A stretch of 64,000 nt of DNA from Platerodrilus igneus (GCA_036346225.1 JARFIW010000941.1:2594001-2658000), one strand, 5' to 3'; positions 33,970 to 46,110 are shown, numbered from the stretch's first letter. Translations and numbers: made by a program. Notes: a model not told the origin generated them from the letters alone.

Positions 33970-35228
33970 GGTTAAATCTGTGGTAAACAAGAAAATTTCA
34001 ACCACCCTATATATAGAAAAAAACCATTCATTTACGCGCAAAATTAATTTGAGTCATTTAAGGAAAACGTACATATATTGACGTATATTTATAATTAATA
34101 ATGGTTTGTTAGAAATTACATAAAGAAAAAACAGTGTTAAAGCAAATAGAAGTTTATAATTAATTTCAATTAATTTTAATCCAACACGTATAAGCATAAG
34201 AGAACGTGCTTGCTTAACAAAATCAATAATTCCAAGGTATATGTAGTTCGGTGTATACAAATACGACGAAATACAAAGTCTAGGAATTGTTGTGCTAAAC
34301 GTTCGATAATTAATGAACACCTGCGTTTTAAAAAAGCTTACCTTCGGAAAAGTCGAGCATGTATTAAGATATGATTTCATAGAAATATTTTCAACCGTTA
34401 GTTGGTATAAACCACAAGGCTAACAAACTTCTTAAAGAGCGAGGGAAATGCACGATCGGTTATACGCAACAGATAGAGACAGGTAGAGAAGCTATGAGAT
34501 TGAAAACGCACGTACCATATACACGTGGAGTGAACATGAGCTGTCATCAATATTGATTTTCTGTAACTCAAGTGGGGTTTTAAACGCGACAGCAGACATG
34601 CATAAGACAGAAACGAATATAGTTCAGGCGGGGTTTATGATGACAGAGAATTTTATCATTGGTTAAAAACAGACAGTTTTCCAAACGTAGATACACGCAA
34701 AGGTTGGGAGCGCTTTTTCGGATACGGCACGTAAACCGGAGTAAATTTTAGGAACTTCAAGACAGTTGTATGCAAAATTTTTAGAATTTAAATTTGAAAA
34801 CAAGCTGTTCACTTAAAGTGTGCCCTTGCTGGGGTTTTTAAACGATATAAATACTCTATCTAAATTATTGAGGCTCTCTTGTCTGCTCTTCGCTTCTAAA
34901 TTACTTTACTACGATAAAGTACTGAATGCTGATCACCATAACGGTAGAGCTTTTTGGTGAGTATTGTATGTGTTGTTAATACAATAAATTTAGTGCTTAC
35001 AAGTGTAACTTAGTAGTAGTGGGCATCTATTTATTAACGCGAAATACGTGTAGTGTATATTAAATTAATAGAGGTCTGGGTACTACAATACAAAGCACGA
35101 ACATCTATAAATAGAAGCATGATATATGTGGGGTAAGCATCACACATAAACAAGATTGTACGCTGATGTATAGAATGGTACTATGAAACGAGGCGCTTGA
35201 CTCGCAAATGGTGTTATCGTCTGTGGAT

Positions 35229-37050
35229 CCGCTAAGTTGTAACAATTTTATTTTTGATAATAAATCCCTCCATAAAATTGCGAGAATAATTTAACAATTT
35301 TATTTTTGATAATAAATCCCTCCATAAAATTGCGAGAATAATTTAACAATTTTATTAAAACAATAGTAAATTACATTCAACAACAAAAATAATACGTTAA
35401 AGCCGAATCGTCCTTTGGTATTCTATTTGTGGTTAAATATCTGTGTCATCTACAGCTATTTACAATCTGTTTGACTGCCCCCCCCCCCCTCGGACGCCTC
35501 GGCCGCCCAAACTAGTTTTGTAATCAGTCGGCCATACGTGGAAGAAGCAACAACATGTATGCTAGATTGCAGGCCGGCAATTTGCGAATCCACTTCGATG
35601 AGTTAGGACACATCTTCGAATAGCGGATGGTAACGTATAAAGTTTATTAACTTGTTTAATTTGAGATAATTTATTTAGCGCGACGAAGTATACTGCTACA
35701 ACTTACGATGCAACTTTTAGAATATAAAATTTAGAAGGCAATTTTAAGAGGACGACACTTGTTACGCAAACTTTTAAGACACACAAGGACAATGTAAAGA
35801 TGCTACTACTTTAGTAAGGCGGCGTAATTCAACTACAGGATTACAACGGCTGCAGAATGTATCGTCACCGTATTTGATTCGACACGTGGAACGACTTCAT
35901 AGTACAAGTTGTTTTGTATGAATTTGGTTCACACTGCAACGCTGTGATCTTTGCATGAAATAACAAGGATCTCATCCTTCCTTGCAACAAGGCGAGAAAT
36001 ACAGTTTTTGGTTCGTAGATAGCTTTAAGTTCTTTTTATGTGTTTCACACTAGGAACACGGTAATTTGTTTTAATGCGTAAAAGCATGAATTCTGTAAAA
36101 GCTTCAACTATTTGGTTCATTAGGAATTGTTAGTAACGTCAACAGGTGTTACTCACGTCATATATTTTCTGCAGTATACTGCTGACAGATGTATTTTTGA
36201 AAGCAAATGCCTCGAACAGCTTTAGTGCAAGTGATGTAAACACAACTATTTTTGAGATCTGCCAAATATAAATTAAAACTTGCATATGTAATTTAAAAAA
36301 CGAAAAACTTGAATACTAACATTTTTAGAAGTAATTAATTTGTCATCTGCCTGAACAGATCTGCACAGGTCGGAGCTCTATATGTGTAACAAGCTTTATA
36401 TTATACTGTAAAAGTATTTGACAAAAATAATTAAGATAAACCTGAAGTTGAAAACTATGGATTGATTCAGTTATTGATTAAATTTTTGTATAAATCATTT
36501 TATTTTAAAAGAGGTTCTTTTTAGTAAACAATTGGTTCAGGATTAAAGTTTTTTATTTTGATCAAATATGATCAAATCTAATCACATAAAGCTAACATCC
36601 TTATGAGTAGGTATTTGATGCCAACTTTATATTGGAAATATCATTTTACTACTTCTTTATGTATTTTTGCTGGACACAAATAGTGTTCCACTTTTTTATG
36701 TATTTAATTATTACAATTTCTTACAGGAGCTGCGTCTTACTTTATTAAGGCAGGTTTTTGTCAGCGAAGGCAATCCTTTTTTCTTTGGGTCTCCACGTCC
36801 GCCCTTAGAAATATGCCATGCAATTATCGTAAGTAAGTCAGGACTTGGTGGCGCCTATTTGGTTTAGATTAAGTTTGATCTACAAACAGATTTCGACTTA
36901 CCCCCCATTTCTCATAGCTCTGCCCAAGGAATAGACCCCTAGTTATATCGGAAGACTTCGTTATACTTGCTCACAACGTGGTGCAAGACATAATAAGGAA
37001 AACCTTTATACTGGCCCACCCAACGTGGGGCTGGTGCTTTTAGCAAAAAA
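35229..37050 (+). mobile_element. Insertion in block S, unclassified
   Basis: Absent from the matching position of the copy at 48.7-50.6 kb. It starts near TGTAACAATTTTA and carries a perfect 52-bp duplication, an 11-base C run (about 35479-35490) in a short GC-rich patch, and near its right end TGGCCCACCCAACGTGGGGC (37012-37031), another tRNA-Lys-complement-like motif. It has no recognisable protein. Possibly a further LTR plus primer site inserted into S. Confidence 0.5.
35241..35356. repeat. Perfect 52-bp tandem duplication plus partial third copy
   Basis: The unit starting AACAATTTTATTTTTGATAA occurs at 35241 and 35293 without a difference, and its first ~12 bases again at 35345. The identity implies a recent duplication or an active turnover. 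Confidence 0.9.
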
Positions 37051-37862
37051 AATTCGTTTCAAAGTATCTCAACGAATGGTAACGAAGCCGAGGTGTTCTA
37101 GCGATCATCTTCGAAAGAATGGAAGCCTGAAGAATTCTCCAGGTAATTTATTTAAAATTTCTGTTGTTTGATAAACAGCTGTGACATTTTGGTGTTGTGC
37201 GATTGACTTGTTGGGGTTTATTTAGGGTTGTAGAAACGTATTGGAAAAGATGCATGTACTGGACAATTTATTGAGGTTAGATATTGAAAGAAGGTGTATT
37301 TAAAACTTACAAAATTTTATTCTGGATATAAATTGGATTGTAAAGGGTAAACGGGTCTATAAATGTTGTTTTAATTTATGCAAGGTGTAAAAGGCATATA
37401 TAAACTAAACTGGGTTATTATGAGCTCACCATACTCCAGTGTACAGTCAATTTAGGGTAATATGTGGGGCCCATCTACTCATATCTTATTTAATTTGTTT
37501 GCAAATAATTAGAAAATCAAAGACTTTAAAAATATACCATATTTGAGTTTTGTAATGAGTGTATCAAACTGTTTTTTTATACATGTGAATAATTTATCTG
37601 TTAAGAGCTGTAAATAAAAGGTTGTAGGATTGTTGTATTATTTCTTGATTTTATTGAATGGTGTGCGAGTGTGAAGGAGGAATGGTTGTAAATTTAGGTA
37701 TCCGAGAAGAGGCACGGCTGAGCTAGCCAGGGAAGCTGCAGAAGGTTTTTGAAGCAGAAATAAAATGGTAAGGAATTTTTTAAACTTTTTGAATTTTTGA
37801 AAATTATATGTTGTCCCAGCTTCGTCCAAGAATTTTTCTAAGGTTTCACGGCAATCTTATGA

Positions 37863-37913
37863 TGGCCCAACGCTGGGGCTCGATGATAAAAGTTTAATCC
37901 ACGACTACCACGG

Positions 37914-37915
<2 letters not shown>
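37863..37915 (+). other. tRNA-Lys-like motif and ACCACGGCA terminus of block R
   Basis: TGGCCCAACGCTGGGGCTCG lies 30 bases before ACCACGGCA at the AT array. A preceding TTTCACGGCA at about 37846 gives the same duplicated-end layout as in Q. Confidence 0.65.

Positions 37916-37958
<43 letters not shown>
37916..37958. repeat. (AT)n microsatellite between blocks R and T
   Basis: Uninterrupted AT dinucleotides. Confidence 0.95.
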
Positions 37959-37961
<3 letters not shown>

Positions 37962-39551
37962 CTGTCAAGAAGGGGGTGGGCTTATAAAATGTTTAAATAG
38001 GGCTTCGAAACGACTTTGCTAGAATGGGGGTATATTTGGTTTTGTTTGAGTATTTTCTTTCAGGTATTTTTGGTTTATAAATTAACAACAACTATTCCAC
38101 GTTTATAAATTTATAAAGCTTTTGAAACTGCATTGCATTCAACAACATATACCGGCCATAGACCAGGCTAAGCTAGTTATAAGTTTGCATTGTATACGTA
38201 TTTTAATTGTTATGGTTGCACGTATATGAAATTTAATTTGGAGTTAGCGTTTTCAGAACCATTTGAATGTAAAACAAATATCAAAATTGCTTGGTATACT
38301 GCACGCTTTTAAAATTTTAAGGAGTTAAGTGATACTCCGTAAAATTTGTAAATCAATTTTAGTTTGAATATGTTTTAACAATTAAAGATTGGTTATGTAA
38401 TGACAGGACGTTTACCGAATAAGACATAAATGCCTGTCACGTATAATTTAAAAGCTGAACCATCAAAGTTTGTTAACTATTTTCAATATTGTAAAAGTTC
38501 AATATACATAAATCACTGGATTATCAAACGATCTAGAAAATGAATGTATCTAGAGAAAACAACTGTATTATTAATCAATTATTAATAATTATAAATTACA
38601 TAGTGTGCGTAGAGATAGTTGCTATGGCAACGGAAAAAAAAAGAAGACGGAATTTATTTTATAATGGACTTCAAATTGATATTACTGAAAAATAGACGTG
38701 TTTTTTGTACTGTTATGAGTTTTATTACATTTAAAAAGTTACGAGAAAGTTTTGAAAGTCAAGTTGTACCTGGAGATAGCAAATAGTAGCAGTTTTACGG
38801 CGAATAAAAGTTAATTAAAAGAGGGAGTGCTGGTCTGTACCGTTATTGTTTGAAGACGAAAGCATAGTGGAATTGGAGTTATCTGAGTATTTGTATAACA
38901 TAAAATTTGTAGAAATATTAGTAGTTTTATAGTCTGGAGATTACCAGTTGCTCGAGTTACTTATTATTTACAGGAGGTGCCTGCAGTTGGTCACTTGGCT
39001 TCAGGACGGCTGGAAGGCGGCGCTTGTATCTGGATTCCAGGTATTAGTATTTAATATCTACGCAGTGCTTTAATCAAATTTATAAAAGTGGAACTAGTGT
39101 TTGGGAATACTTTTGGCTTTTAAAATTATTTGAAAAATCCTTGAATATTTGTTTGGGTGTCTAGTTGAGAGGTGTTTGCTTAGGACGGACCCACCCTAGG
39201 TAGATTCCGCCACGTGTTTGACGGCCCTGTAAAATATTTAAGTGCAGCAGCCGTGTAAAATATTTAAAGATAAATTGTGTGGCATAACTCAACAAGGCTC
39301 TAAAATAAGACAAGGAGTGACAGATAGATATATTACGCCTATCACTAATAAGGTAGGATCACAGTATATATAACAGATGGCATTTACAATTATTTGAAGA
39401 ATGCTTGTGTATTCGGTTGCAATTGTCATAATTGTCCTAAGATAAAAAAAAAAAAAAGAAAGATCAATCCTGTAATCATGAATAAACAATACAAAATAGG
39501 TGGTAATTGATTATAAAAGGGTTCTCTATAACTGAATATATACCAAAATAT

Positions 39552-39553
<2 letters not shown>
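37959..39553 (+). repeat. Block T between AT arrays, LTR-like
   Basis: About 1.6 kb without coding potential and with no second copy in the window. TATAAAATG lies at about 37985. A slightly GC-richer stretch (38975-39020 and 39180-39250) has a repeated CGTGT..GTAAAATATTTAA (about 39212-39263). It ends TATAACA at the AT array, as an LTR might. Confidence 0.4.

Positions 39554-39603
<50 letters not shown>
39554..39603. repeat. (AT)n microsatellite between blocks T and U
   Basis: Long AT array framed by TATAACA on the left and TGTAACG on the right. Confidence 0.95.
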
Positions 39604-39606
<3 letters not shown>

Positions 39607-41143
39607 AACGCATTTAATGACCAGAAGTTTTAATAACAGGTGAGTTATCACCAGGAGGCTCATGTACACACACAGAAATAAAAAAAAAATCTTATAGGGA
39701 ACATTTATTCACATTAACTACACGCATACTTAAAGCTAAGAAAGATTGTATTCAATGATGCAATTACAAGGTTTATTAAGCCCTAAAATAAGAAAGGTAC
39801 AGTGTCCAACGATGGTAAAAATCCAAGCAGACCATCCATGATGTCAGTAGTTGAATTGATAAAGTAGAGATGCTCGTGAAATGCAAAATTAAATAGTTAA
39901 ATTAAAATTAGGGGTCGAAAACATCTGTAAAATGTCTGTATATATTTGTTAGTTATAGTATTTTAAGCAGTAGTTTTAGAATCATTATATAGGAAATAAA
40001 GTTTAAACTATGTTTATCATGATGACAGATATCAATAATATTTTCAATGTTAGGATTTACAAATGCAAACAACTTTGGTGTTCTTTTATAAATGATGGCA
40101 ATGATATTTGAGTGTAAAATACCTAATTAAGGTAGTTTTGAAGTAGTGTGTTTAGAGAATAGCCAAAACATGTAATTTAATATTTAAGAGTGCTTGAAAA
40201 AATGGATTTAAGTACCTAGGTGATAAGTTTGTTTATGTATTAATTGATGATTATATTTAAATAAATAAGAGGTTGTTCTATCAAGCTCTGTAGTTTTAAT
40301 TTAAAAGGCTTCCTAAAATTATAAAAGTGAATAAGTTGCAAGTATTTAAAAGGCCAAAGAGCATACTACAGCTTATTAAAAAAGGAGAAACGCAGTACCT
40401 CAGAATTAATTTAAAAAGATAACGACAAAGCGGAACCATAGTCATTATAGTAGCATCCAGGTATTTCGACGCAGCACTAGTAACCACGAAGGAGGACCCA
40501 CACATATAAACAAGCCGGCAGTAGGACGTACAGTCAACCCCAAGCAGAGAAAGCTTCCACAACACCGTGAAACGTATTCCAGGAACAGGATCGTATAAAA
40601 AGGAGTATCCACCATTTATTTATATACATTTTGTTATAGTAGTAATTCAATTCTAAAACATTTCATGAAACTAAAGCATAGATTACTTACATCAATTGGC
40701 ATTCCATGAGCATTTAACATCACGGCGAGGAGGCCACCATCAGTTGGAACAAATATCAGGTACCAAATTCCATTTAAAGTAAAAGCTTATTCTTGTTTTA
40801 ATAAATTGCATCATTGAATAAATAAATAGGGTAAGCGAACCTTCAACCATTTTAGTTTTGAGTATTGCGGTAACGTCACAATCTGCAGGGCGTATACCGA
40901 TCTTGCAGATTCAGGTGAAGTAAAGGCCTGTACATACGAGAGGGCGTGTAAGTATTCTTGTTGGGGACAGCCAGTAGATTTCGCTCTGTATCGAACCCAC
41001 GCAGGGCGAAATCGAATGTAAATAATTGAGTATAGAACCCTGAAATAATTCATTTAAAAATAACACATAGCAGGTAGCAGTAGCGGAGGGACACACAGCA
41101 GTAGGAGTGTAGTAAATTTATTACAAGCAGTAGAGGAGTGTAG
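39604..41143 (+). repeat. Block U between AT arrays, LTR-like
   Basis: Starts TGTAACGCATT. GTATAAAAAGG (about 40593) is a TATA-like site. A small perfect inverted repeat, ATTTCGCTCTG and CAGGGCGAAAT with one mismatch (40978-41012), and a local duplication of CAGTAGGAGTGTAGTA (41098 and 41128) lie near its end. No recognised protein and no second copy in the window. Confidence 0.4.

Positions 41144-41190
<47 letters not shown>
41144..41190. repeat. (AT)n microsatellite before repeat P copy 2
   Basis: Uninterrupted AT dinucleotides, corresponding to the array before repeat P copy 1. Confidence 0.95.
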
Positions 41191-41192
<2 letters not shown>

Positions 41193-41229
41193 CTAGAGAT
41201 AAGAAATGGCAGCTGTATATAATACAGTA

Positions 41230-42527
41230 TTGCCCGAAATAAACAGTACTGAAACTAAGTTGGCGGTGTTTTTATGCGTGCGCTGTCACACTCAAGTTAG
41301 CTAGTATAGACCTGTCAAGTAAACCTCAAATAAGTAATTAGTAGGGCCTAATTGTTAAAAATGGTGTTAAGTACAGAGGAGAAAGTGTTTCTGGTAGAGC
41401 ATTATTTTCGTTCATACGGAATCGGCCGACATAATGGTGCAAGTTGGCTATACGTGTCTGATCAATTCACACAAAGGTTTAATAAACGTTCCCAAGTAAT
41501 GCTGTAATTTTGAAGGTTATTGAAAAGTTTAGAAATACAGGTAGTGTATTGTGCCAACGAAAAGGAAACTCGGGGCATCCCAGGACAGTTAACAACAACA
41601 ATAACCATGAACGTGTTTTGAGCAAATCTTAGAAAATCCGAAAGTCAGCCAGGCAAGGACAGCGTTACAACTTGATTTAAAAAGAACTTCCTTTCAAAGA
41701 ATCCTGAAGGAGCTGGGTACATTTTCGTATGTGATTCAGGTACATCAACAACTACATCCTCGGATTATCGCAGTAGAGTGGAATATTGCGCCAGAATTCT
41801 CGCGTTACAGTATGAAAATCCTGAATTTTGAAAATGTTTGGTTTTCAGACGAAGCACATTTTCACTTGTCAGGCTATGTGAATCGTCGCACAAATTTATT
41901 TCTGGGCTTTGCCAGACCCGATGAGGTTCAAGAGGTTTCTTTACATAGTGAAAAGTGAGTGTCTGGTGTGCTGTTTCCGGACACGGAATCATTGGTCCGT
42001 ACTTTATCGAAGAGAATGGTAGGCAAGTCACACTTAATCAACAGAGGTACAGACAAATTTTAACACGATTTATCCATGATCTACGTCAATTCTGTCGTGC
42101 ACGTAACTTGGCATTTCGAAACCAATTTTTCAGCAGGACGGGGCAACTTGCCATACTGCTGCCGCAATTCGTCAATTTCTTCAAGAACATTTTCCAAGCA
42201 AATTCATATCACGATTTACTGACTTCCCTTATCCTTCACATTCTCCAGACCTCACACCTCCAGACGCATACATTTGGGGCATGGCTAAAAATCCCGTTTT
42301 CAAACGGCCACCACAAACCATCGATGAATTAAAGGATGTCGTTAGAGTCTTCTTCGCAGCCCTGAGACAACCCTTATTCAATAACATGACCAGAAACTTA
42401 GAACATCGTTATGAAGTCTGTCTCGAAAGAGGAGGTGCACATTTAGAACATATAATAAAGTGTCAATAATATGTATTTTTTAAATATACAAAACAATTAC
42501 AATTTCAGTACTGTTTATTTCGGGCAA
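41230..42527 (+). mobile_element. Tc1/mariner-type transposon 1, 1298 bp
   Basis: Perfect 25-bp inverted termini (TTGCCCGAAATAAACAGTAC... at 41230-41254 and its complement at 42503-42527) are bounded by a TA on each side (41228-41229; 42528-42529), the diagnostic target duplication. The element fills nearly its whole length with one transposase gene and interrupts repeat P copy 2. Intact termini with a broken gene mean that it could only be mobilised by another source. Confidence 0.93.
41361..42469 (+). pseudogene. Tc1/mariner transposase, DD41D-type spacing, frameshifted
   Basis: The ATG at 41361 begins MVLSTEEKVFLVEHYFRSYG, the start of the N-terminal DNA-binding region, and the helix-turn-helix-like part continues to about 41720. 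The catalytic core has WFSDEAHFHLSG (first Asp at 41848-41850), WCAVSGHGIIGPYF, QQDGATCHTA (second Asp at 42137-42139) and SPDLTPPDAYIWG (third Asp at 42263-42265). The last two are exactly 42 codons apart in one frame, leaving 41 residues between them; this is the spacing described for the rosa-like group rather than the 34 of classical mariner or Tc1. The gene ends with a taa at 42467. Frameshifts near 41500, 41630, 41940 and 42127, and a few stops, break it. Confidence 0.85.
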
Positions 42528-42814
42528 TACTGTATAACAAAGCCGCCAAGGATTCTATAAACAAAAAGCATAAAGCCAATAAACAAACAACGAATTGATT
42601 GGAACCTACATGGGTGCATTTAAAAAACCAATATAAACCATACAAAAGCAAACGGAGAAAAATCTTGAAATCTTCTAGTAATTTCTGTACACCTTGATTA
42701 TTATGTATATAAAACCGCACGACTCGCCAGAGCTTTTAGATTTCAGTCGAAGTGTGAATTTATGAGTATTGTAGTATGTTATTGTATAAATTGGTAAAAT
42801 AAATACGTTTAGTA

Positions 42815-45002
42815 TATATATATTACTCATATTTAGACCAGGGTAGAAAATTAAATAATCACATCAAATAATTTTAATCACCGTGTATAAGGAATTTTAT
42901 TAGATAATACGCTTTATTAAAAAAAACCGTGGAGAATAAAAATTCATTCGTTTCATTAAAAATAAGAGATTTAAATTATGTACAAGACGCTTTATATAAA
43001 AAAGGAAGCAGTATTAGAAAACTTTACGTGTAATTTAAGTATTCCTAGTAAAGAAACAAAGACAAATTACGTGCAAAATTTACATTAATTGATTTAAGTT
43101 CTGGGTAACAAGTAGTAGATAAAGTGTACACATAATAATTAATATTTAATTTGTATTCGCTAAAATGAAAGGGTAGAAGTCAATTTTAGTTGGAGTTAAT
43201 TGAACCATTATTAATAATAAGCATAAAACTTGTAAAACCCAATAAAATGCAAATCGTAGAAGGGTATTTAAAATGTTACGTTTGAACACACCTGCGTATT
43301 TTTAAAAGGCAATTTCAGTTTAATTTGTTTAGATAAACATGTCGATTCTACAGATAATTAATGGTTACAAAGAATCTTGGAGAAACCGTGGCTTAATATT
43401 CACGAGAAGGTGCGATACGGGGTTATTTAACCCAGATAGTCCACATGGACTAAAATAATCGATAATAAGGAATATCAATTTGCACTAATAAGAACAGGGT
43501 AGATAGGGACAGATAATATGAGCAAGACCAAGACACATATAGTAAAAAGACGTGAGTAGAGCAACGTCATGGGGTTGCGATTGGTTGAAAGTAAAAGGCA
43601 AAATTGAGAGATAGAAATAACATTTCTGTATAAAATTTAATTAGGTATTCTCAGACGTTGCGTGCCGTGTGGAAATTTTCTGAGATTTAGCTGGGGCGAG
43701 TGCAAAATTCGTAAAATTCGCATGCCGAGCTACGGAATGGGAACATAGAATGACGAAATTCTAGAAACTGGCCGTTTTGGGGAACAGACCGACAGACAGG
43801 CTAACCGCTATATATACGGAGGTGAATATGAGGAAGCTCTCTTAGATCTTCGACTTGATTGAACGCGTTAAACAGTGCTTTTTAGGTTTCCGGTTTTAAT
43901 ATTAAATAATTTAAACAGTTTGCTCGAATATTATGTGATTTAAAACAGCTTGTTCTTTACGTGCTACAATGAATGTACGTTAGTGCACTTAGAAAAGAAG
44001 ATACAAGGTAATAAAGTTTAGTATCACTGTACCAATTGGTAAAATTTACTATGACAAATAAATACACAAAAGTAGGCAGTTTTGGCGTATCTTGGTGAAA
44101 AAAGTATGAATTTCTTTGTTATTTTTCGGGGGTATTAATAATTAAATGGTGCATAAACGTGTCTGGATCCACAAAACAAGGTTCAGATATACACAGATTA
44201 GTTCCGGAAAAGCCCTGAAACAACTTTAAATAAATGGTGATGGAGAAGATTTTAAAAGCATTGAGAATCAGAAGCCGTAAATATAACCCAGTTGGAATGG
44301 TGTGATTAACAAAAGGGACGATGTACATTGAAGCTACGAGTGCAAGTAACCTTCAGGTAAATTATACTATTTTGTTTGAACTTTGATATTTTTGTGTGTG
44401 TTGAATAACTTTATAATTGATTTACTCAAAATGGACAGTAGTGAAATTGTACTAACAATAAAATTTTAATGTTAAGGTAAAATTTGCTTGTTTAAGTAGA
44501 AAGGGGTATTTAGTATTGATGTTCTGGATTATGATGAAAATTTGGGTATGTCTTTGAGCTCAATTAGACGAACCTGGTTAATTAACGTAAAGGGGTGGTA
44601 GATGCTCCCTTTGTACTCTGCATATATTGTTATAGTAATTAGTAGGCATCCTACAAGGACTTTAATTCTGGATGCACTTGAAAATGATAACAAATTTAAT
44701 CTTGAAAATTTTTGATATTAAAATTTATGCTGAATTTTAATTTTGAAATTTTAATGTATTGTGAATATTGATGTAAATAGAGTTAACGTTGATGTGTGTG
44801 ATAGGAATGTGTTTGTTTTTTTTTTATGATTGAGGATGAAAGTTATCTAGAGGAGCAGCCGAGGCGATTAACAGAAGAAAGTCAATGGACCAACACAGTT
44901 AAGGTAATGAATAGCTTTTTGTAGGTTTCACAGCATTCTTGACGCCCAATTCGTGAGGCTCGATTCGAAAAGCGTAGTTCACGGATTTTGTAGGTTTCAC
45001 AG

Positions 45003-45003
<1 letters not shown>
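42815..45003 (+). repeat. LTR-like block Q, copy 2, inserted in repeat P
   Basis: Matches 31751-33926 along about 2.2 kb, including the TATA box (43808), AAGCTCTCTTAG, the segment with ACAGACCGACAGACAGGC (43786) and the CAGGTAAATT site (44354). It sits in copy 2 of repeat P at the place where copy 1 has GTATGTATACAAATT, flanked by AT runs, so the target was a short alternating purine-pyrimidine stretch. It ends TTTCACAGCA. Confidence 0.8.
44925..45003 (+). other. Duplicated LTR end around a tRNA-Lys-like motif, block Q copy 2
   Basis: TTTTGTAGGTTTCACAGCA occurs at about 44927-44935 onward and again at 44985-45003. Between them is TTCTTGACGCCCAA followed by TTCGTGAGGCTCGA (44936-44963). Confidence 0.75.

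Positions 45004-45037
<34 letters not shown>
45004..45037. repeat. (AT)n microsatellite after block Q copy 2
   Basis: AT array between CACAGCA and the resumed repeat P sequence AAATTAAATATTTGTG. Confidence 0.95.
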
Positions 45038-45040
<3 letters not shown>

Positions 45041-46110
45041 TAAATATTTGTGTAGGGAAGTTACGTAGTTGAACTTGGTAAAAAATATAGTTCATAGTCG
45101 TGTTAAGAAGAATTTAGTGTTAGTAAACACCGCGTAAATCTCGGCAGTGATATATGTAATGATGTCTTAATCCAACAAGGTTTCTCTATATTTGCGAGTA
45201 AAGAGGATTACATTAAACGGAATAGAGAACAATAAAGAGAAGTTCGTTACAAGAGAAACCAAAATCGAGAAAATGTCATTTCTACATGCGTTGGAGTCGG
45301 AAGTAAATCAAAGGTAGGAAAAAAATTAATAAGCAGCATATAATGTAGTAAATTAATGTAATGAAAAAATGTTAAAAGATCGAAAACATGTATCGTTTCA
45401 AATGTAGTTAGTAATCCGTAAAACGTTCACAAAGCTCAATATCTCCTTATTTGTTAATCAAGAGGTTTTACAATCTCAATACGTCATAAGGATTTAAACA
45501 AAACGTTTAACGTATCTTTATGTCACTACAATTAAATAATTAGCGAACTTAAGCGTTTTCACTAAAATTAGTACGATATAAATAGCTATTTAATACACGC
45601 TTTGCTCATTTGACACTTCTCAATGTTTATTGTCCGATTTGATCAAGTTACTCCAGGAAAATTGTTTACTGAATTAGATCTTGTATAAATTGTACGGCGT
45701 TTGCTGAAATTAAAAAAGAAATTTATTCATCCGGTTCTGTAGGTTTGTTAGATTAAAATAGTAAGTAACGCTAGTGCGTTATTTAAACAAACACTAGACA
45801 ATAGAAATGAGTTTAATGATTTCAGTTAATTGAATGAGCTTTTAGCACGAAAACGCTCTGTAATACTTAGAAGCTTTGGTAGATTACATGTAATAACGTT
45901 GCTATACCAATACGATATTAAATTAGGATAAATAGTAAAGCACTTAGTACATTAAATACAAACAATAATAAAGATCGGAACTTTAAACCCCTTCGTGTTA
46001 AATTCGCGAAATAACCGTCGTAATAAAGTTATTTGTACAAATTCACACGAGTCCAAAAAATCGCAACCATAGATACATATCCCAATAATCATATACTCAT
46101 AAAATAAAGA

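Larger units (their letters stand above)
33964..37915 (+). repeat. LTR-like block S/R, copy 1, interrupted
   Basis: 33964-35228 matches 48702-49810, and 37051-37915 matches 49830-50615; about 1.8 kb (35229-37050) is inserted between them. It contains a TATA box (GATATAAATAC, about 34844), GGCTCTCTTGTC downstream, a CCAGGTAATTTATTT donor-like site (about 37139), and at its end TGGCCCAACGCTGGGGCTCG (37863) followed by ACCACGGCA and (AT)n. Sequence pieces such as ACACCTGCGT and TTACGCGCAAAATTA are shared with block Q, so the two are diverged members of one larger family. Confidence 0.72.
41191..46110 (+). repeat. LTR-like repeat P, copy 2, split by two insertions
   Basis: Parts at 41191-41229, 42528-42812 and 45038-46110 align in order with 23657-24770. 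The first break holds a Tc1/mariner element and the second holds block Q copy 2. A TATA box (TATATAAAACC, about 42705) and TTTCAGTCGAAGTGTG downstream match those of copy 1. Confidence 0.75.

Noticed and set aside
35479..35490. C11 run in a GC-rich patch
   Set aside because: May be a genuine homopolymer or a sequencing/assembly error; no feature can be based on it.
40680..40790. Exon-like minus-strand stretch (LIFVPTDGGLLAVMLNAHG) followed by GTAAGT
   Set aside because: It is protein-like, less AT-rich than its flanks and has a donor consensus, but there is no acceptor, no recognised domain and no neighbouring exon, and it lies inside LTR-like block U. Too little for a gene call; worth a protein search.
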